A stretch of DNA of 64,000 nt from Epiperipatus broadwayi (GCA_028023455.1 JAQFVV010006510.1:645750-709749); one strand, 5' to 3'. Positions 24,935 through 37,645 are shown, counted from the stretch's first letter. Numbers and translations: made by a program. The notes: a model not told the origin generated them from the sequence alone.

Positions 24935-25156
24935 TTATAAGAATGTCAGGCTGGTCTCTGCCATCGGCCCAACGAAGTAAGGTGTCACATAAGCATAACC
25001 AGGGACAAGCGGTCCATGTCGCAGTTTGCCGGCTGGCTGCATGACATTGTCAAATTCTACGGGAGCACCCATTATGCCCGCTTGTGTAGGACGACTGGGG
25101 TTAATTTCAACCCTGAAGAATCTGGAAATTTCATGGCAGAATGGGTCATCGCGTCT
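24935..25156 (-). CDS. Terminal coding exon candidate, unknown protein
   Basis: On minus, a TTTTAG acceptor (25,162-25,157) is followed by 73 codons and TAA (24,937-24,935). The sequence is about half G+C in a roughly 25% background, and codons are used as in a real protein: RRDDPFCHEISRFFRVEINP, then a Pro/Gly-rich TQAGIMGAPVEFDN, KLRHGPLVPGYAYVTPYFVG and MAETSLTFL at the C-terminus. The reading frame has an in-frame TAG exactly at the acceptor, as expected for an intron edge, and no frameshift. AATAAA hexamers lie downstream at about 24,770-24,800. I cannot name the family; there is no transposase, polymerase or zinc-finger motif. Alternatives are a domesticated or endogenous element. Upstream exons were not found with confidence; see 25,860-25,957. 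Confidence 0.5.
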   Translation of the reverse strand, partial: RRDDPFCHEISRFFRVEINPSRPTQAGIMGAPVEFDNVMQPAGKLRHGPLVPGYAYVTPYFVGPMAETSLTFL

Positions 25157-25859
25157 CTAAAACGTAACACATGTATACTGTATAAACGATTATGATGAGA
25201 TTTAAATAGATTTCTGACTTGGCCCTACATTATCAACATTTACTAAAGAATGTTGGCGACTCTCAAAGAAATGTAATTTGATGGAATTATTCATTAAGAT
25301 TTATTATATACAAAACATATCTAAACTGGGAATCATTACAACTAATATGCCAGCCATTTGCGAAGTTGTAGACCCCTGCATTACAATAAATGAAACATTG
25401 AATGTGTGTTGGTTTATATGAAAATTAAATTATTTATGAAAGTAATGTTAATGAAATCTGACACGCATTCACTATTTCAAGCGATCATAGATTTAAACTT
25501 TGAAAATAGAGACAATTATTAGCATGCAATAATTAAATAATAAATATAGATAAAATGTAGATTTTAGAAATACGCACCCAAGAAAGATAGAATGAGGTAA
25601 GCTAGATTATTAGAGAAATTTACACATTAAGTTAATTATTCAATTTAATTATACAAATGGTAGTTTTTACATTTTACAATTTAGATAAGTAATATGAAGA
25701 AGAGCTATAGCATGTTATTAGAGTACTCTAGAGTTTGAACACAGACAGGTACTTGTTTTACAAGAAGTTTTCTGATTCCATTAGTTTAGTAGCAAAAAGT
25801 TCACGAGTGGCAATTCTTTCTTGTATTTAGATATTTAATTTACTTTCACAGAAGCAGCA

Positions 25860-25957
25860 GCAGCAGCTTTTTCATTTATTTCAGGCAGCAGATCTTCATG
25901 GTGAATTTATGATGGGCAATGGAAAGTTCGGCATCCGATAGGCCATCTCCCGATGGA
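25860..25957 (-). CDS. Possible upstream exon or exon pair, ambiguous strand
   Basis: A GC-richer island. On minus, after CACCTAG (25,958), the frame reads YSPSGDGLSDAELSIAHHKF to ICCLK and a stop. A second frame reads HHEDLLPEINEKAAAAASVK up to a GTAAAT donor-like site. A third starts MKKLLLLLL. On plus, TTATTTCAG (25,884) is followed by AADLHGEFMMGNGKFGIR and a stop. I cannot choose among these; the composition says something here was or is transcribed. Confidence 0.22.
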
Positions 25958-26498
25958 GAATAATCTAGGTGATTTTACTCGGTCATACCTTGGCAGGAAC
26001 AATTTATTTTTATATTTTGGAGACTCTCAGTGATCGAGAGCAAAGCTAAAGTTGAAGTGAATGTCTCCAGCATGTCTAAGATGGTCTCTTTTTTTATCTT
26101 GATCTTTCACATTTTTGTTAAGGTATTTTTAGGTTCTACTTAATCTGCCCTGAGGATAATCAATGCATTTTGTTGGTTTTAATTATAGAAAGCTGCCATT
26201 CTATTGTTTACATTTTACATTTACTAATTACATTTTGGGGAATTTTTCTTTAATGAATCTATTATCTATCACTGACCGATGCTTTTAAATTTCAAAGACA
26301 AAAAGGAAACATAAGATTATTTTAACTTTTAATTAAATATTACATCAGATTTTTTTAGAATTATTATTAAACGAAATTTAAACAAAGCAATGAATACAAA
26401 CTTTATAATCCAAAATAAATGATTAAAATTATACAAAATTATATAACTAAAAGAAATCTAAATTATATTATTTTATCCCTATTTATCGCCTTTAATTT
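25958..26498. other. No gene seen
   Basis: Moderately AT-rich, then strongly AT-rich. Intron-like. Confidence 0.4.
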
Positions 26499-26640
26499 GG
26501 GATCGAAATGTGTGCGTGTTTATGCTGAATTCTACATATATTTATACATTTTTAATATTGCTACACACACAATTCGATACCAAAAAGTTTAAATTTGGGC
26601 GGGATAGATCGGTCAGTGAGAGACGACAGAAAAAGGCGAA
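26499..26640 (+). promoter_or_regulatory. Promoter-like island (E2F-like site, TATA-like, TCAGT initiator)
   Basis: TTTGGGCGGGA at about 26,594-26,604 resembles an E2F site. TTTAAATT (26,588-26,595) lies 20-27 bases upstream of an arthropod-type initiator GGTCAGT (A at 26,615). An imperfect inverted pair GGGATCGAAATGTGTGCGTG / CTACACACACAATTCGATACC flanks it at 26,500-26,580. Motif-level evidence only. Confidence 0.25.
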
Positions 26641-26989
26641 ACTTAAGATTTGAATACAAATCTTACTGTTTCAGTAGTTATATATAAAAAATCATTGTTT
26701 AAGTTAATTAGGAATTTATAGTAGTAGTCTTTCTAAATTATAATAGTAAACATTGAATTGTGTAATTATTTTCATGCAGAATTATATTACTATTGTATAT
26801 CTTATTATAATATGTGTGTGCCTAAGGTTATTATAAATCATAGTCTAATTTAATTAAGATTTTAGAAAAGTAGTTTAAACTGTGCAATAATAAATATTTG
26901 TTTAAAATAAATTATCTTTAAGCTTAATATTTTTCAGTCAATTACTTTACCCCTAAATAAAGTAACAGTATATTATATTATCTTTATGA

Positions 26990-27240
26990 TTGAACTAGTT
27001 GGGATATCTTAGGCAATGATTTAGTTTGCCATTGTTCAAAAAATGTTATTTATCTTTGGGTAACTGACTGGCACCTGAAGTTTACTCCAAACCCAAAAAG
27101 TGCTTTGAATGAGAGGTGTTGAATTTTGCTGTTGAGAAGATCTGCATCCTTCAAACATGGTCATAGTTATATATTTTTATACATAGCTCTGGATTAGTAA
27201 CAGGTGCCCTCTGAGCATTATTCTTCTCTGCCTAATTGGC
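26990..27240 (+). repeat. Diverged LTR fragment related to the 6.9-12.9 kb element
   Basis: CTGGCACCTGAAGTTTACTCCAAACCCAAAAAGTGCTTTGAAT...GGTGTTGAA at 27,068-27,125 aligns with the reverse complement of the LTRs (around 7,020-7,100 and 11,540-11,620), so element sense is plus here. Only part of an LTR is seen and flanks are unclear. Confidence 0.5.
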
Positions 27241-27499
27241 CATGGTGGTGCAATATTTAAATTGCCTTGCAGTAGATCAAATGTATAAGTTATAAAATTT
27301 TACAATATTGTTTTACAAGTTATTTTATCGAAAGAGTCACAGGGGAATATACATTGTGTTGCATCCCACAAGTGATCTATAAAACACTCCACCCAATTCA
27401 ATTGGCTTTTCCCAATGTGGGAGCAGAACTGTCATAAATGACAGTTAACTAAATATTTTCTTGTTTGAAAATAAAAATGTAAAGAAATGCTAAATTGCA

Positions 27500-28295
27500 T
27501 ACTTGCAATTAAGAATTTTAAAGCGAATGTAAATGGAGATTATTTAAATCATTTAGATTTTGCAGTTGATGTAGTTGTTTTTGCATATAATGCTTTAGAG
27601 TTACAGGAAATGTGTCAGGAGTTATCAGAGGAAAGTAGGCCTAAAAATAAATGTCAAAAAGACTAGAGTAATGTTTAATAGATTTTTGATTATAATGAGT
27701 TAGAAAAAATTAACAGTTACATATACCTTGGTCACATTACTAATACATATGGAAATATAATGGATGAAATTAATCATAGAATTAAACTTGGTTAGAATGC
27801 TTTTAGTAGAAATAACTTGATACTAAAAGGAAATATGCCTATGTGTTTGAAAAAGAAGGTTTTTAATAAATGTGTTTTGCCAGTTCTTACTTATGGATTT
27901 GAGACATGGACACTTAATAGAAGAGCAATACAGAAACTTCACCCCAATCAAAGAAGTATGGAGATGTTCATGTTGGGAGTAACAAGAAGAGATCAAAAAT
28001 GCAATGTAGGAATAAGAGAACAAACAGATGTTACTGACCTGATTGAAAAAAATTAAAAGACTGAAGTGGAGTTGGGCTGGACATATTGCTAGAAGAGATG
28101 ATAATAGATGGACAATTGAAATTTTAAATTGGATTCCAAGATTTTAAATGACCCAGAAAGAGACCACATGTGAGATGGATGGATGAAATAAGAAAGTGTG
28201 CAGGGGTGATGTGTAGAAGAGAAGCTAAACATAGGAAAAGATGGATTGAACTTGGAGAGACCTTCATCCTGCAGTGGATTGATAATGGTTGATGA
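27500..28295 (+). pseudogene. LINE reverse transcriptase 3' end (truncated)
   Basis: Same family as 53,325-56,240, opposite strand. After a start inside the polymerase palm, HLDFAVDVVVFA replaces the catalytic F-A-D-D (the first Asp is Val). SYIYLGHITNTYGNIMDEINHRIKLG and an open frame 27,817-28,056 (CLKKKVFNKCVLPVLTYGFETWTLNRR) follow. A frameshift near 28,050 leads to RLKWSWAGHIARRDDNRW and LHPAVDW at the C-terminus, close to a TGATAATGGTTGATGATAA tail and (TA)n. Several stops. 5'-truncated dead copy. Confidence 0.85.
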
Positions 28296-28298
28296 TAA

Positions 28299-28318
28299 CA
28301 TTATATATATATATATAT
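28299..28318. repeat. (TA)n tract at LINE tail
   Basis: Short TA run directly after the LINE tail; 28,320-28,630 after it is A-rich with no gene. Confidence 0.8.
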
Positions 28319-28632
28319 ATCTCTATTTAATAATTACCCTTAAAAACATATAATAATTTAAAAAAATATATATTTATATAATAAATTTATTAAACAAAAA
28401 AAAAAATATTTTATATTTATTAATGTAAAAAAAAAAAAAACCAATACTATAATAATAAAAAAAAATATCTATTAATAAATAATATATTCAAATAAAATAA
28501 TAATTAGTTTTCATAAAAAATAAAAAAAAATATAAACTCTTTTAAATATTAAAAAAAAATTTAAAAAAAAACACACCTTTAAATTTATGTTTTTTAAATT
28601 TAAATAATATGAGTTTTAAAAAAATCAAAACT

Positions 28633-28636
<4 letters not shown>

Positions 28637-28670
<34 letters not shown>

Positions 28671-28673
28671 TTG

Positions 28674-28700
<27 letters not shown>
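28637..28700. repeat. Two (TA)n tracts
   Basis: TA runs at 28,637-28,666 and 28,673-28,700 directly upstream of the PLE fragment. Confidence 0.9.
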
Positions 28701-28705
<5 letters not shown>

Positions 28706-28744
28706 AAAACCCGTTCTATATATATATAATGTTAATTCTTCTGA

Positions 28745-29035
28745 TAAAAGATTTTGGATATCAATATCATATATTTCAAACCAACAGGCAAGTTTCTTAA
28801 GAAAATTTATAAAGGTATATGTGATATTACATTTTATGCACCACCTACATTAAATAAATTAATAAATAATTCAAAAGATGAGACTTTATTGTCAAATAAA
28901 AATTGTATCATTTACAAATGGAGATGTAGGTGTGGCAGTGGATATATATGTGAATTGAAGTGCACATTGAAAAAAAAAAACAAAGGAGCACTTATTATTA
29001 TTAAAAAGGGTTCAAAATACAAAACAAAATTATAA
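28745..29035 (+). pseudogene. Penelope-like element, GIY-YIG endonuclease fragment
   Basis: An open frame (from 28,754, 93 codons) reads YFKPTGKFLKKIYKGICDITFY, typical of the PLE linker region (conserved around a K-GI-D-TFY block), then NKNCIIYKWRCRCGSGYICE. The last part is the GIY-YIG core: IIYKW with a C-x-C pair and GYI, where the usual G after YI is Cys. It stops at 29,033 without the conserved Arg and Glu helices. This fragment differs from the one at 1.5-2.2 kb (CRC-G type versus IPC-x type), so two PLE lineages are present. Confidence 0.8.
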
Positions 29036-29399
29036 AAATAATTATTATTTATTATCTTCTGTTTTTTATGACCATAATAAATCATGTATTTATGGTTTTA
29101 ATTTTAAGTATAGAAACATAAAAATATTGAAAACTGAAATCAATAATAATAAAAGAAAAATTAAAGAAGTGATGTTAATATATAAATACAAGCAAGATTT
29201 AATTAATAAGCAAGCAGCAAAAATTATATCGCAGAATTATGGGAAAGTTGACATCATGGAATTATGGGAAAGCTGACACTTTAAAAGTACTAGTTGACCA
29301 AAACTACAAATATAGTTGAAAACACTTCTAAGTGATGGTTATAGATATATTTTTATAAATTTTTAAATACTGTATTTTTTAATATTTATTTATAAATTT
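29036..29399. other. Decayed continuation of the PLE fragment or plain AT-rich DNA
   Basis: A small tandem AATTATGGGAAAG-TGACA pair occurs at 29,234-29,275. No open frame. Confidence 0.4.

Positions 29400-29432
<33 letters not shown>
29400..29432. repeat. (CA)n(TA)n microsatellite
   Basis: Compound tract directly before repeat R3. Confidence 0.9.
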
Positions 29433-29439
29433 AAATATC

Positions 29440-30799
<1,360 letters not shown>

Positions 30800-30981
30800 A
30801 ATATACAAAATTAACAAAGCATATGCCACACTTGAATGAGAAGCTATAAAGATACACAGAAATTATTACACGCTAAGCGATTTCGAGGTCTTTTGCCTCA
30901 TATTCATAGCGGTACTGTGAGCTGCAGAATGAAAAAATAGGGCAAGGAAACAAAACAGTATGCAAAGCATATGCAAATGAA

Positions 30982-31200
30982 CTAGATAGTCCAACGTTTG
31001 GAGATGTCAAAGCAGGTATCTTGTCTATTGATGGAGTTATTATTGCCATTAATAAAATATGCTTCTCTGATTTTCCGCTTGATGTCATTTTTCTCAATAC
31101 AGACTATTTTAGGGCTGGAAGATTCAAACAAATGTCCTGTCTTCTTGGAGAAACCAAGGCAGGCATAATCAACAGGACAGCACAAAACAGATATACATAT
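30982..31200 (-). pseudogene. PLE endonuclease C-terminus, left arm
   Basis: On minus, GFSKKTGHLFESSSPKIVCIE then DIKRKIREAYFINGNNNSIN and ISKRWTI with a stop at 30,982-30,984. H (in KKTGH) and E (in KIREA-FI) are the late conserved residues of the PLE GIY-YIG nuclease. The open frame continues into the loop to 31,236 but that part lacks PLE character. The GIY half is missing. Confidence 0.75.
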
Positions 31201-31245
31201 AATAGAGCCATAAAAACAATGATAATTCATCAACATTTTTAGAGC

Positions 31246-31415
31246 AATCCAAGAAGACAGGACATTTGTTTGAACCTTCCAGCCCTAAAATAGTCTGTAT
31301 TGAGAAAAATGACATCAAGTGGAAAATCAGAGAAGCATATTTTATTAATGGCAATAATAACTCCATCAATAGACGAAATACCTGCTTTGACATCTCCAAA
31401 CGTTGGACTATCTAG
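31246..31415 (+). pseudogene. PLE endonuclease C-terminus, right arm
   Basis: Plus-strand mirror of the left arm: QSKKTGHLFEPSSPKIVCIE, DIKWKIREAYFINGNNNSIN, ISKRWTI and TAG at 31,413-31,415. It differs by a handful of residues (S/P, R/W, Q/R) from the left arm. The catalytic-helix Glu is retained, the GIY half absent. Confidence 0.75.
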
Positions 31416-31479
31416 TTTATTTGCATATGCTTTGCATACTGTTTTGTTTCCTTGCCCTATTTTTTCGTTCTGCAGCTCA

Positions 31480-31556
31480 CAGTACCGCTATGAATATGAG
31501 GCAAAAGACCTTGAAAGCGCTTAACGTGTAATAATTTCTGTGTATCTTTATAGCTT
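31480..31556 (+). other. Three-way-junction-like hairpin in PLE 3' UTR
   Basis: CACAG (31,478-31,482) and CTGTG (31,538-31,542) can close a junction holding a GAGG/CCUU hairpin, GAAA and a CGCUUA-GCG-type hairpin (clearer in the left arm, 30,868-30,900 on minus: GAGG/CCUC, GAAA, CGC/GCG). It resembles a decayed hammerhead but lacks CUGAUGA and has G at the cut site. Confidence 0.3.
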
Positions 31557-31597
31557 CTCATTCAAGTGTGGCATACGCTTTGTTAATTTTGTATATT

Positions 31598-33879
31598 CTT
31601 TAATTAAGTAAAGTTTATTATAAAATTAAAAGTTCTCTGCCAAATAGCTAGAGTGATATTTTTTTATTTTTCTGAATCATTAATTGAGGCAATAGTTGGT
31701 TATTAAAAAGATATCTATTATTATAACTACTGTTTGTTAATGTCACACACGCACCTTTATCTATGTCTTGGTTTTATAAAAAAGTGTAACTATTTAGTAA
31801 TAATTGTTATTGCATATTTTTAATGCAAATAATGTTGTTATAATTCTTTTATCATGATCTTATTCTTTGAACATTCTTTTCCCATGTGCATAATTACCAT
31901 TTTTTTTAAATCGCTTATCACTATTTTTTTAATCCATCACAAACTATTTTAATATTACACGCAAAAATTTTGTCTTCAAATTTTACTTTTTTTCTTTTTA
32001 AACATTATCTCATGCTATGGAATGCTTCAGCAGTTCTACATTTTAAACATATTTTTTATGACCTTTTTTATATATATAAAGTTTGGAAGAGTACTAAAAG
32101 AAGCCATCTCATTCAGAATAAGACTGTTAATGTAGAATTTGATTTGTTTTACAATAAGTAGAGATAGCACCTAATGATGTAAGACATAAGCAAGCCCAAA
32201 GAGATTTAGAAAAAATGGAAGTCTAGTCATTAGATTTTCTTCAATTTTATCATTTACCTTTTTAATCATTTCTACTGTTTAAATATCCACACCTATTTTA
32301 CTCACATACTCAAACATACACATATAAAGATTAAATATAAAATCATATACATATATAATATAAACTACTGAAATCAGAAGCATATTTTATTTCTAATATA
32401 TATATAGAATGAAGTTTATCCTTAAGTTTTCAAATATATCTATATATAATTAACTACTTTTAATCACTGTATAAGTTGGCGAATAATTTTTTTAAATTTA
32501 AATTTAATTACAAATAGTCTAATTGAGTGATTCTCAATATGTGTGCTTATAAGCCTAGGGAGATGCTAAAAAATAAAAGGGCAGATGCAAAGACATAAAA
32601 AATAAACAAAAAAAATAGAACAACAAATTATTGAATGCAAAATAAAAAAATATACATTATATTAATATAAAAATAAATTAACTGTTATTAAAATTATGTA
32701 AATACATATTGAAACAGTCAGATCTATATATCATCATGTTTCACCTACTATATTCTATAGTAGTATTTTATTTCCATATCTATATACCAAAAATCCTCGG
32801 ATATCAGATTAATTTTAAAATCAATAATTATGGTCACATATATGTACATATATTATATCATACATTGTTGAATGCATATGTAAATGTGTAATAAATCAGC
32901 ATATATGCATGCACACACACACACACATATATATAATATTTGCTAAATAAATATAAACCTTGTTGTATGTGTAACCAAAAACCTAGATATATGCAGAAGA
33001 GAAATAATGTTATAGATTTAAAGCATTATAGATTTCCTTTTTTAAATATTATTGTAAAGTTAATACAGAAAATATAATAATTCTGCATGTAAAGATAAAT
33101 TATGCTTAAACCTGCTACATATAGAGTAAGATGTTTACCAGGTTTTAGATTTGTTTTTCATAAAAAAATAATTTTATAAATTTAATCCTTCTCACTATAT
33201 TTTGACTTTAAATGTAGAAATAGATTTTAAAGTAGATTTAAATAAATTAACCTGGTTAAAATTGAGAGACCCATCTGTAAAAAAAATTGATAACTCAACA
33301 GGAATCTTCAGATTTTCTAAGAATATAGCAAACTAAATTAGAAAAGAAACAGATCTGGAAATAAAACTGATAAACAAGTTGTGGTCAATGTAAAAAAAGG
33401 GAGGGGGAGCTCAAAACGTAAACCTTACTTCAGCATTTTAGAGATGAGTATTATTAATATATTTTTTATTATTGTGATTGATATATTTTATTGATATATT
33501 ATTGGTAGTATTCAATCTAAGTGTTATGAAATTATTCCTAATAAAATTTATGGGGTAGAAGGGCAATAAACTTGCTTTATAATCCTGAGAATGATCTACA
33601 AGATGCAGATATGCCTAAACAAGCAGCCTGTAGCAGTAAAAGCAAGAAGATGCCCCAAGATCAAGCAACCATGTGAGATAACATAACTTAAAGTGGTAAC
33701 AAATTTTTTTAGATTTTAAAATGAACATTTTAAACTAAATCTCGTAATTTTCTTAACTCTAGCTAAAATATTGTAAACAGTCACTTTTGTTTTAATCAGT
33801 CTAATAGATTCTTCAAATCTTAATTCTAAACTAAATTAAATGTAATTTTATTTTACTGTCTAATTTGTAAGTCTTGTCT
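31598..33879. other. No gene seen
   Basis: AT-rich, many (TA) and A-runs, no convincing frames. Confidence 0.45.
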
Positions 33880-35590
33880 GATTTTAATTTAATCTGTTTT
33901 AATTTTATTTCATTATGACTAAACAAAATAAAGCCAAATCTTGAAATATGTACAATTTTATATTCTTTCTTTTAAAGTTAAGTCTATGCCTTTATTAATT
34001 GAACTATACATATTAATCTATTTATGCTATGTTGTATTCAGAACAGAGTTTATTCATATTTAAAATAGCTAGTGAGGAATGATTAGATATACTCACACTT
34101 GTTTAGTTCTGCATTTATTAGTGCACAAACAAAATTTACTTTTGAAATAAGTAAAATAATATTTATTTATATATAATTAAGCAGTTATAAATGCTTAAAT
34201 ATAGATTTTCTATAAATGAACTATTTAGTTAATATTTTGCAGACATGATGAAATATGGCATAAAGTTAAATTTAATTGTATAATTTTCCCAAAATATGCT
34301 GTAGTCATCCTTATTTTTATATATATGCTTATATAGACATCTTAATAAGCTATATTCATGATATGTCTTTAGTAGCATAATTATAGATGCTAATTTATGA
34401 ACTAGTTTACAGTGGTTTCTTGGAGTGAAACTAATGTTTTGCATCTTAATTTTGTTTGTATAATTATGTAGTTAGTGGGGTGAATGTGTTCTTAGGAAGC
34501 ATAGATGTGCTTATACTCCTTGCTGTATTTTATATGTTAAATGGGTTTGGTTTAAGGTGAACCCATTACTTTAGTTTGGATAGCTCTTTCTTATTAAAAA
34601 TAAGCTTTGGTTTAAGAGCCATCACATTACTTTTATTTAGGACTGGAGCATAAGGATCCAGAAATATTTGCTAGCTGTTTGATCACCTGGACTAAAAGGC
34701 CTTATTGACAGCAAGGAGTACAGTTTAAGGGAACTGATTACTCAATAATGAATCCTGTGATTAAGCACACATTTGAGACACACAGACTCACAATATATTA
34801 TTTTATAAATGCCTTAGTATCTGAAATCATACTATCCACCATCAATCCACCCTGCCATGATAATTAATATTTCAGATTTGATCTGAAATTGTAAGCTTAT
34901 AGTCTATATAGAGAAATATGTTACTCATTAAATAAAAGTGTTAATTGTAAATTATAATAATCACTTCTACAAACTAACTAATGCAAATCTAATACTCAGT
35001 AGCATAGCATAAGTAAGGCATAGATAATCATAATCTAAAACTGAAATCAATTTCTAAGACTGTAATAATAAATATTCTGAATTAATTAAACAGCCTGTTA
35101 CCAGTAAAATCATTCTCACTTGCAAGTGAGATAATTTCATACCTTTTCATCTAACATTATTTTATTTCATTTTATTTAAATGTTGGCTAATATTAATTTA
35201 ATTAAAATATAACTCTGCTTGGTTTGTCATTATTTGCTCATCATTCATTAATTAGTTATTGATCATTACATAATTATGTGTGAATCACAATTCAAATTTA
35301 GTGATATCTGTCAATTGAGTCATATCTATATAGCTATACTTTGTAAATATGTCAGGTTTAAATCATAGTCTCATGTTTTACTATTGTGTTACTCCAGGCA
35401 CATGAATTAAAGAAATATGACTATAGCATCATATATGTCATCTGTAAGGTAGTAAATCTTAGAGCATTGGTAAAGTAACTGAGGTGAGATTGGATTCAAG
35501 GTCTAAACAACCTCGTTTTTATCAGCCTTGGGATGATATACTAGGGCACACAATTTTGTTGCATGAATGTACAGATATGTATGTTACAAT
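33880..35590 (+). repeat. Dispersed repeat R2, copy 2
   Basis: Collinear with 14,930-16,930 (landmarks listed there), for example GACTGGAGCATAAGGATCCAG at 34,643, CACATTTGAGACACACAGACTCA at 34,769 and ACTGAGGTGAGATTGGATTCAAG at 35,478. It lacks the (TA)n foldback of copy 1. Many substitutions, so the family is old. Confidence 0.75.
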
Positions 35591-36515
35591 ATAAATAAAG
35601 AAAAATATTTTGATATTTATTATTTCAACAAATAAAAAGCTTCATTAAGTCTGTCTTGAAGAGTGAAGCTTTTTTAAGGTGTTATATTTGAAAATAATCC
35701 TCCGAGTTCTCTTTCTATGTCTAGTTGAGACCAATATTTTTTTTCAATGCATTTACAGCAAAAAATTCTGTTTGACAAAGACAAAACATTAGAAAAGGTA
35801 ACAATATATGACATGTTTGTTTGTTCATTGCAGAAATTAATTATTCAGTCTGGCTCAGAAATCAAAAACGAGAAATATGATGGGTAACAATGTTGATAAT
35901 GTAGAATAATTTTTCTGTTTGTGTGGAATTTTAGCTTTGCTGTGACATATCAGCAGTAAAAGGGAAAAAAAGTATAGGAAAAATATTTTGGTTCCAAAAA
36001 TCAATAGAAAAGGGGGTGCAATTAAAACTAATATAGAAATATGGGTTCCAAATATCTAAACATTGAAATCCAGTGGGTAATTTATATTGATTTCAGTTTA
36101 GATTGGTACACATTTTAGTCTATATGCCTGCATGTGTTGCATATGTGTTTGATATTGGAATTGATATTTATGACCAATTCTATGAAATGGCATATTGCAC
36201 ACTCTTAAAATGGGATAAATATACCATTGTTATTGGTGAGTTTATTTTAAGATTTATATTTATTATTCTAACATAAATAATTATCCAGGGAGTTAGCTTA
36301 ATAAAAAGCGTGTATTGTATAATGTATATAACATTGAAGTAGTGTAAATGAAAACTACTTTGAATTTTTATCATCAGTGAAATCAATAAGGGTATTATCT
36401 GACCTTTGTTCATATATATATATATATAGTAGTCTGTCCAATAGACAGGTCCAGAGAGTAGTCACTACATCAGTTCATCCATTCTTCCATTCCATTCTCT
36501 TCCTTGCCCACTTCC
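35591..36515. other. No gene seen
   Basis: AT-rich; short (TA)n at 36,413-36,428, which precedes the LINE tail region. Confidence 0.45.
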
Positions 36516-36780
36516 TCAATTCCACATAACCCTTCCATCTCGTATATCATCCAATAATGTCAATCTCTTCCGTCCTTTCTTTTTATTTCCACTCACCATT
36601 CCTTCCAAAACATCTTTCATTAAACTATAATCTTTTCTTAATATATGTCCAATCCAGTTTCTCTTTCTCTCTTTGATACTTTCAATCAATCTTCTTTCCT
36701 CATTAACTCTTTTCAAAACTTCTTCATTTGTTATTTTATTCACCCAACTGATTTTTTCCATTTTTCTCCATGTCCACTCC
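36516..36780 (-). pseudogene. LINE 3' end, second family (truncated)
   Basis: On minus from the microsatellite: MEKISWVNKITNEEVLKRVN, EERRLIESIKERKRNWIGHI, LRKDYSLMKDVLEGMV, KGRKRLTLLDDI. These are the conserved C-terminal blocks of non-LTR retrotransposon ORF2 proteins (RKRNWIGH-LR, LEG-V-G--G-GRKR, DDI). The C-terminal wording differs from the 53-56 kb family (KLKWSWAGH-A), so this is a separate lineage. The coding sequence begins at a (TA)n(TG)n tract, which is therefore the 5' truncation point. Confidence 0.8.
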
Positions 36781-36784
36781 CAAC

Positions 36785-36883
<99 letters not shown>

Positions 36884-36930
36884 TTGTGGGTGGGTATATA
36901 TATATGTGTGTGTGTTTGTGGGTGGGTGGG
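36785..36930. repeat. (CA)n(TA)n(TG)n compound microsatellite
   Basis: CA to 36,805, TA to 36,869, TG and GGGTG runs to 36,930. Open frames across it are repeat artefacts. Confidence 0.95.
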
Positions 36931-37645
36931 TGTGCTATACGTTTAAATATATACAAACCTCAAAATCATAGTTTGAATAAATGTTAAACAAAAATTATAA
37001 TAATAAATTGCACATATTTTTAAGTAGTTTATGTAGCAACATTGAGTGACGCTATTATTTCTATAGTTCCTGTTATTTGTACTTATGATAGTTTGTTGCT
37101 TCAGAAAATTTGAAAGTTAAAATTTGTTTAAAGTTGATCCAAAACTTAAATCAATATTAACAGGAATATTTTAAATCTAAACAAAGATATAAAATACTTG
37201 TTTATATGAAAAATTGAAAATAATTAAATTACTTTAGAAAGAAAAAAGGCACAAAGCAAAGGCTAAACCAACCTTTAGTAATGTCAAGAAAAAGAAAAAA
37301 ACACGCTTTAAAAATATTAAAACTACATCTGGAGTATGTGAAGAAGACTCATAAAACTTTTAAATGTTGTGAATGAAGGATATGAACCCAAAATGTTCCT
37401 GTAGATAATTATTACTTACTTCAAAGAGCACTAAATCAATACAAAGACTTTAGAAAAGGATTCACTAAAATTAGAAATATTAAGTTATTTATAGCAAATA
37501 AGTGATGGTTTATATATTCAGAATTTGCCACCACCTTAAAAAAATATTTCAAGACTTTTTTAATATTAACAGATTTGTTACTTTTAGTAACTTTGAAGTT
37601 TGTTCTCATTTTAAACAATACATTGTCTCTCTCTGTGTGTGTATG
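36931..37645. other. No gene seen
   Basis: AT-rich. Confidence 0.45.

Larger units (their letters stand above)
30800..31597. mobile_element. Inverted pair of Penelope-like 3' ends
   Basis: Arms 30,800-31,149 and 31,249-31,597 are about 350 bp and near-identical complements, with a 99-bp loop (31,150-31,248). Each arm holds the end of a PLE endonuclease frame followed by about 180 bp of 3' UTR, arranged so that both 3' ends point outwards. PLEs are known for terminal repeats in direct or inverted order, which this resembles. Arm differences are few. Confidence 0.85.

Noticed and set aside
30873-31524. Mirror-image 74- to 84-codon frames on both strands
   Set aside because: Products of the inverted repeat; only the frames ending ISKRWTI correspond to a known protein family.
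36516-36987. Open frames rich in YIYIY and THTHT
   Set aside because: Frames through (TA)n, (CA)n and (TG)n; only the minus-strand LINE C-terminus (36,516-36,780) is real.
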